Origin: Steroidobacteraceae bacterium
Lineage (GTDB): Bacteria > Pseudomonadota > Gammaproteobacteria > Steroidobacterales > Steroidobacteraceae
DNA length: 64,000 nucleotides
Assembly (NCBI GenBank): GCA_027531255.1
Contig: JAPZRU010000017.1
Span: forward strand, 124,001 to 188,000
Direction: 5' to 3'
A model generated the notes under the pieces. That model was not told where the DNA came from. It was given only the letters and a program-made list of their open reading frames with translations, and ran no database searches. The translations under genes and the position numbers were made by a program. Shown piece after piece: positions 60,407 to 64,000 of the stretch (positions are counted from its first letter, which is position 1; every line of letters begins with the position of its first letter).

Positions 60407-60757
60407 GTGGGCAGAGATTACGACCCGGTCGCTAAACAGTGGTATCGGGACCTGGAGGCGGACGAGACTTTCCAGGTGCTGTCCGTGGACGAGGACCAGG
60501 AGCTGATCGAAATCCAGCACCTCGACGGCGACGTCGAGGAGATCGACCTCGACACGTGGACCGAACTCGACGTGGAGCCGACGGACGAGCCCGAGGGCTG
60601 GTCCGGTTCCGGCGACGACGAGGACGAGGACGAAGAACTCGAGGACGAGGACGAGGACGAGGACGACGACTGGGACGACGACGACGAGGACGACGAGGAC
60701 GACGACTGGGACGACGACGAGGAGTCCGACGGCTATCGCGACCGCGACGACTACTGA
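60407..60757 (+). CDS. Very acidic DUF6763-like protein
   Basis: A 116-residue protein whose first 60 residues form an ordered part (MGRDYDPVAKQWYRDLEADE, then FQVLSVDEDQELIEIQHLDG and EEIDLDTW) and whose last 45 are almost only Asp and Glu. The first half matches small proteins of gammaproteobacteria grouped as DUF6763. The tail could bind cations or mimic nucleic acid. GTG start with GAGGAAAGAG upstream. Function unknown. Confidence 0.75.
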   Translation: MGRDYDPVAKQWYRDLEADETFQVLSVDEDQELIEIQHLDGDVEEIDLDTWTELDVEPTDEPEGWSGSGDDEDEDEELEDEDEDEDDDWDDDDEDDEDDDWDDDEESDGYRDRDDY

Positions 60758-60930
60758 GTCCCGCCCGGCCCGCGGGCCGGCGCCTCCCGCCGGCCGGCTC
60801 CGCGTCCCGCCGACGGACGGTCCGCGCCACCTCGTTCCTGCCGGCAGGCCTGCAGGGCAGCCTGCGTTTTCGTCCACGCGGCGGCCAGTCCCGCGCACCC
60901 GCACCGGATGACCCGGACTTGGACACACTG

Positions 60931-62829
60931 GTGACAGCCGCATCGGCGCCCGGTCGCGCCGAACTCGAGCTGAAGGCGCTGCTGGACGCGGCGGTCGACG
61001 CCGTGATCGTCATCGACCATCGCGGCTGCATCGACACCTTCAACCGGTCCGCCGAGCGCCTGTTCGGCTGGCGCGCCACCGACGTGGTCGGCAAGAACGT
61101 GGCGGTGCTGATGCCCGAGCCCTACCGCGCCGAGCACGACGGCTACATGGGCAACTACATGCGCAGCCGCCACGCACGCATCATCGGCATCGGCCGCGAG
61201 GTCGTCGCACAGCGCCGGGACGGCACCGTGTTCCCGGCCTCGCTCGCGGTCGGTGAGATCAAGGGCTCGAATCCGCAGCGGTTCGTCGGCTTCATTCACG
61301 ACATCACCTCGCGCAAGGCCGCCGTGGACGCCCTGCGGCGCGAGCGCGACCGCGCCCAGAGCTACCTCGATCTCGCCGAGGTGATGCTGCTGGCACTCGA
61401 CGTCGACGGCCGGATCGCGCTCATCAACCGGAAGGGCTGCGAGATCCTCGGCTACAACGAGGCCGAACTCCTCGGCCGCGACTGGTTCGAGCTGTGCCTG
61501 CCCGAGCGCACGCGCGACCACAGTCGGGCGGGGCTCGTGGACGTGATGGCCGGCACCCGCGACCCGCTGAGCCACATCGAGGACACGGTCGTCACCCGCG
61601 ACGGCCAGTCCAAGCTGATCGCCTGGCGCACCTCGCTGCTGCGCGACGAGCGCGGGCAGGTGGTCGGCACGCTGTCCTCGGGCGAGGACGTCACCGAGCG
61701 CCGGGACGCGGAGCAGCGGCTGCGCAAGAGCGAGGCGCTGCTGCGGGCCGCGCAGGAGATCGCCGGTCTCGGCAACTACGAGGTGAGGTCGCCCGGCGGC
61801 TCCACCTGGTCCGACCAGATGTACCGCATCGTGGGCTGCGACCCGGCGGAAGGCCCCGTCGAGCCGCCCGAGTTCGTCGCGCGCGTCGTGCACCCGGACG
61901 ATGCGGAACACGTGAACCGCGAGTGGCAGCGCGCGATCACCGAAACCGGCAAGTTAGATCTCGAGTACCGCATCGTCCGTCCGGACGGCACCGTGCGCGA
62001 CGTACACGCGATCGCGCAGGTCGGCACCGACGCCGACGGCGAGACGGTCGTGGTCACCGGCACGCTGCACGACATCACCGACCGCAAGCGCGCGGAAGAG
62101 GAGATGCGGCAGAGCCAGGAGAAGCTCACGCACGTCGCCCGGCTCTCCACGATGGGCGAGATGGCCACCGGGCTCGCGCACGAGATCAACCAGCCGCTCA
62201 CCGCGATCGCCACCTACGCGCAGGCCGCCTCGCGCCTGGTGAACTCGGCCGCGGGCGCCGACCCCGACGACCTCCGCGACGCGCTCACGCAGATCACGAA
62301 CCAGGCGCTGCGGGCGGGCGAGGTGATCAAGCGCCTGCGCGGCTTCGTCAAGAACCGCTCGATGCATACGGAGACGCTCGACCTCAACCACCTCGTCGAG
62401 GACCTGCGGGTGCTCGCCGAGCCGGACGCGCGCGTCAACGACGTGCGTCTGACCCTCGACCTCGCGCCGAGCGTGCCGCCAGTGTCGGCGGACCCGGTGC
62501 AGATCCAGCAGGTGCTGCTGAACCTGGTGCGCAACGCGATCGACGCCACCAACGAGCGGGAGGGGGCAGTGCGCGAGGTGGTGGTGGGCACGCGCGTGCG
62601 GCCCGACGCCGTCGAGGTCTACGTGATGGACCGGGGCGCCGGCATCTCGCCGAAGATCGTCGACAACCTCTACAACCCGTTCTTCACCACCAAGGCCGCC
62701 GGCACCGGCCTCGGTCTCGCGATCTCGCGGTCGATCGTGCGCGCCCACCTCGGGCGACTCGGGCACCGGGACACGCCGGGCGGCGGCACCACCTTCTGGT
62801 TCACGCTGCCACCGCTGCGCACCGCGTGA
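60931..62829 (+). CDS. Multi-PAS histidine kinase, FixL-like
   Basis: Soluble histidine kinase of about 632 residues with three PAS domains (near 15-125, 140-260, 270-385) and a kinase core with GLAHEINQPLTAIATYAQA, NLVRNAIDATN and GTGLGLAISRS. The first PAS strongly resembles oxygen sensor FixL (MPEPYRAEHDGYMGNY, RIIGIGREVVAQRRDGT), but the haem-binding His that precedes IIGIG in FixL is Arg here, so haem binding is doubtful. GTG at 60931 is preferred; a TTG at 60919 is another option and no ATG exists upstream in frame. It forms a two-component pair with the next gene. Confidence 0.9.
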   Translation: MTAASAPGRAELELKALLDAAVDAVIVIDHRGCIDTFNRSAERLFGWRATDVVGKNVAVLMPEPYRAEHDGYMGNYMRSRHARIIGIGREVVAQRRDGTVFPASLAVGEIKGSNPQRFVGFIHDITSRKAAVDALRRERDRAQSYLDLAEVMLLALDVDGRIALINRKGCEILGYNEAELLGRDWFELCLPERTRDHSRAGLVDVMAGTRDPLSHIEDTVVTRDGQSKLIAWRTSLLRDERGQVVGTLSSGEDVTERRDAEQRLRKSEALLRAAQEIAGLGNYEVRSPGGSTWSDQMYRIVGCDPAEGPVEPPEFVARVVHPDDAEHVNREWQRAITETGKLDLEYRIVRPDGTVRDVHAIAQVGTDADGETVVVTGTLHDITDRKRAEEEMRQSQEKLTHVARLSTMGEMATGLAHEINQPLTAIATYAQAASRLVNSAAGADPDDLRDALTQITNQALRAGEVIKRLRGFVKNRSMHTETLDLNHLVEDLRVLAEPDARVNDVRLTLDLAPSVPPVSADPVQIQQVLLNLVRNAIDATNEREGAVREVVVGTRVRPDAVEVYVMDRGAGISPKIVDNLYNPFFTTKAAGTGLGLAISRSIVRAHLGRLGHRDTPGGGTTFWFTLPPLRTA

Positions 62830-62864
62830 CAGAATACGTACTCGTCCCCGGGGAGGCTCGTCGC

Positions 62865-63482
62865 ATGAAGGAAAAACCCGCCACCGTGTTCGTCGTCGAC
62901 GACGACGACGCCGTCCGGACCTCGCTCCGGCTGCTGCTGAAGAGCGTGGGCCTGCCGGTCGAGACGCACGCCTCGGCGCAGGAGTTCCTCGACGCGTTCG
63001 ACCCGGACCGCGCGGGCTGCCTCGTCCTGGACATCCGGATGCCGGGCATGAGCGGGCTGGAACTGCAGCAGAAGCTGAACGACCTGCACGCGATCATCCC
63101 GATCGTGTTCATCACCGGCCACGGCGACGTGCCGATGGCGGTCGAAGCGATGCAGCACGGTGCGGTGGACTTCATCCAGAAGCCCTTCCGCGACCAGGAC
63201 CTGATCGACCGCATCAACCAGGCGCTCGAGAAGGACCGCGAGAACCGCGCCGGCCTGCGGGAGCGCGACGCGATCCGGCGCCGGATGGAAGAACTGACCC
63301 CGCGCGAGCGCGAGGTGCTCGAACTCGTGACGCAGGGCAAGGCCAACAAGGTCATCGCCGGCGACCTGAACGTCAGCCAGCGCACCGTCGAGATCCACCG
63401 TGCGCGCGTGATGGAGAAGATGGGCGCGTCTAGCCTGGCCCACCTCGTCCGCATGGTGATCGAGGCCGAGCGCGTCAACTGA
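62865..63482 (+). CDS. fixJ: FixJ-type response regulator
   Basis: A 205-residue regulator: receiver domain with acidic pocket VVDDDDAVRTSL, phospho-acceptor Asp in CLVLDIRMPGMSGLE, Thr in ITGHGDVPMAVEAMQ and Lys in IQKPF; then a LuxR-type helix-turn-helix (TPREREVLELVTQGKANKVI, SQRTVEIHRARVMEKMG). ATG at 62865 with GGGGAGG. The order kinase then FixJ suggests control of the cco genes a few kilobases away, which is known in rhizobia but here is inference. Confidence 0.95.
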   Translation: MKEKPATVFVVDDDDAVRTSLRLLLKSVGLPVETHASAQEFLDAFDPDRAGCLVLDIRMPGMSGLELQQKLNDLHAIIPIVFITGHGDVPMAVEAMQHGAVDFIQKPFRDQDLIDRINQALEKDRENRAGLRERDAIRRRMEELTPREREVLELVTQGKANKVIAGDLNVSQRTVEIHRARVMEKMGASSLAHLVRMVIEAERVN

Positions 63483-63622
63483 CGCGCCGGCCGAGCGGCG
63501 CGGGCACCCGCCCCGGGCGGACGTCGACCGCCCCGTCCGCGTCCCGCGCACCGCCGGCCTGTGCGATCCGCAGCCGGATTGCGGCCGCGCGCCGCCGGGC
63601 CGGCTTCGAACAGCGTCAATGT

Positions 63623-63648
63623 CGTCACGATCGAGCGCAGTCGTGACG
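63623..63648. repeat. Inverted repeat downstream of fixJ
   Basis: CGTCACGA (63623-63630) and TCGTGACG (63641-63648) are perfect 8-base inverted copies with 10 bases between. It lies in the 279-base gap between fixJ and the next receiver gene, about 114 bases before that start, and may be an operator. The rest of the gap has no recognised gene. Confidence 0.4.
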
Positions 63649-63761
63649 CCGAGTTCCGCGGCAGCGCTAGGTAGATTCCCGCATGTAGGGCCGTCGCACC
63701 CGTCCGGATACTCGGTTTACGGACTTGAGGTGGGCTTTGCGCCTGCCGTCCGTGCACCCGG

Positions 63762-64000
63762 ATGTCGACGCGTTCCGCCGAATTGCCCCTCGATTTCGCC
63801 GTTCCCTCCAGCACGCTCGTCTGCGTCGCCGACGGGGACGCCGGCGTGCGCGAAGGCGTGCGGGCGCTGCTGGGCACGCTCGGCGCGGACGTGCACGGCT
63901 ACGCCACCGGCGGGGAACTGCTGGCGTCGCTCGAAGTCGAGCTGCCCGCCTGCGTGATCGCCGACGTCTCGCTGCCCGACATGTCGGGCCTCGAACTGAT
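63762..64000 (+). CDS. Second FixJ-like response regulator (cut by window end)
   Basis: Partial gene, 79 residues seen: receiver domain with VCVADGDAGVREGVRALL and phospho-acceptor Asp in CVIADVSLPDMSGLEL. The acidic pair is reduced to Asp-Gly-Asp. It follows fixJ and its inverted repeat and may be a second output or a phosphate sink for the same kinase. The output domain is outside the window. The start ATG has no strong ribosome site. Confidence 0.8.
   Translation, partial: MSTRSAELPLDFAVPSSTLVCVADGDAGVREGVRALLGTLGADVHGYATGGELLASLEVELPACVIADVSLPDMSGLEL

Noticed and set aside
60610-60730. GAC/GAG-rich repeat taken as a non-coding satellite
   Set aside because: It encodes the Asp/Glu tail of an otherwise ordered protein with a proper start and ribosome site.

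Overview
This is a very GC-rich stretch of bacterial chromosome with dense, translationally coupled genes and many GTG starts. The content suggests an aerobic or microaerobic proteobacterium, probably a gammaproteobacterium of the Steroidobacterales/Nevskiales kind. The reasons are a TonB receptor beside many Rieske, P450 and PQQ oxidoreductases, a complete ccoNOQP-GHIS set, and an acidic DUF6763-like protein. The taxonomic placement is inference. There is no phage, insertion sequence, CRISPR array, rRNA or tRNA that I can recognise.

Region 1 (1-31 kb) is a catabolic island. It opens with a TonB-dependent receptor cut by the window edge, then a cupin dioxygenase-like gene. A rightward operon follows with a PQQ/cytochrome c dehydrogenase, a cytochrome P450 and two SnoaL-like proteins. 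A six-gene leftward operon (13.8 to 7.3 kb) holds an M24 peptidase homologue, E1 alpha and beta of a 2-oxoacid dehydrogenase, an SDR, an ABM-fold protein and a PQQ lipoprotein. Next come pnuC plus a small-molecule kinase, PhzF, an ABM/DUF2237 pair, a Rieske ferredoxin, an exported methyltransferase, an acyl-CoA dehydrogenase, a CaiB-type CoA transferase and three glutathione transferases. The island ends with two Rieske oxygenases, a ketosynthase/DUF35 fusion, an SCP-x-type thiolase, an AhpD-like protein and the tail of a second TonB receptor. The enzymes fit uptake, oxygenation and thiolytic or aldolytic cleavage of a hydrophobic, perhaps terpenoid or steroid-like, compound. The substrate cannot be read from the sequence.

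Five promoter regions of this island (about 2.38, 13.83, 17.25, 24.47 and 29.53 kb) share a palindrome of the form AAAcAGTCA-N4-TGACTgTTT, or a degraded version of it. At several sites it overlaps a recognisable -35 element. It looks like the operator of one regulon covering most of the island. No regulator that obviously reads it lies in the window.

Region 2 (31-46 kb) is mostly housekeeping: a ModF-like double ATPase, a metallo-beta-lactamase-fold hydrolase, phenylalanine hydroxylase divergent from an Lrp regulator, a SulP transporter, a molybdenum cofactor operon (moeA, moaA, moaC, mobA, moaD, then a MoaE-MoeB-rhodanese fusion with a histidine-rich linker), a PAS histidine kinase and proBA.

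Region 3 (46-64 kb) is a microaerobic respiration block. Two UspA proteins flank a P-type ATPase and are read away from ccoNOQP, a small unknown membrane gene, ccoG, a fixH-like gene, ccoI, ccoS and a SafE-like protein. A DksA/TraR-type zinc finger, the acidic protein, a FixL-like kinase, FixJ and a second receiver gene that runs off the window follow.
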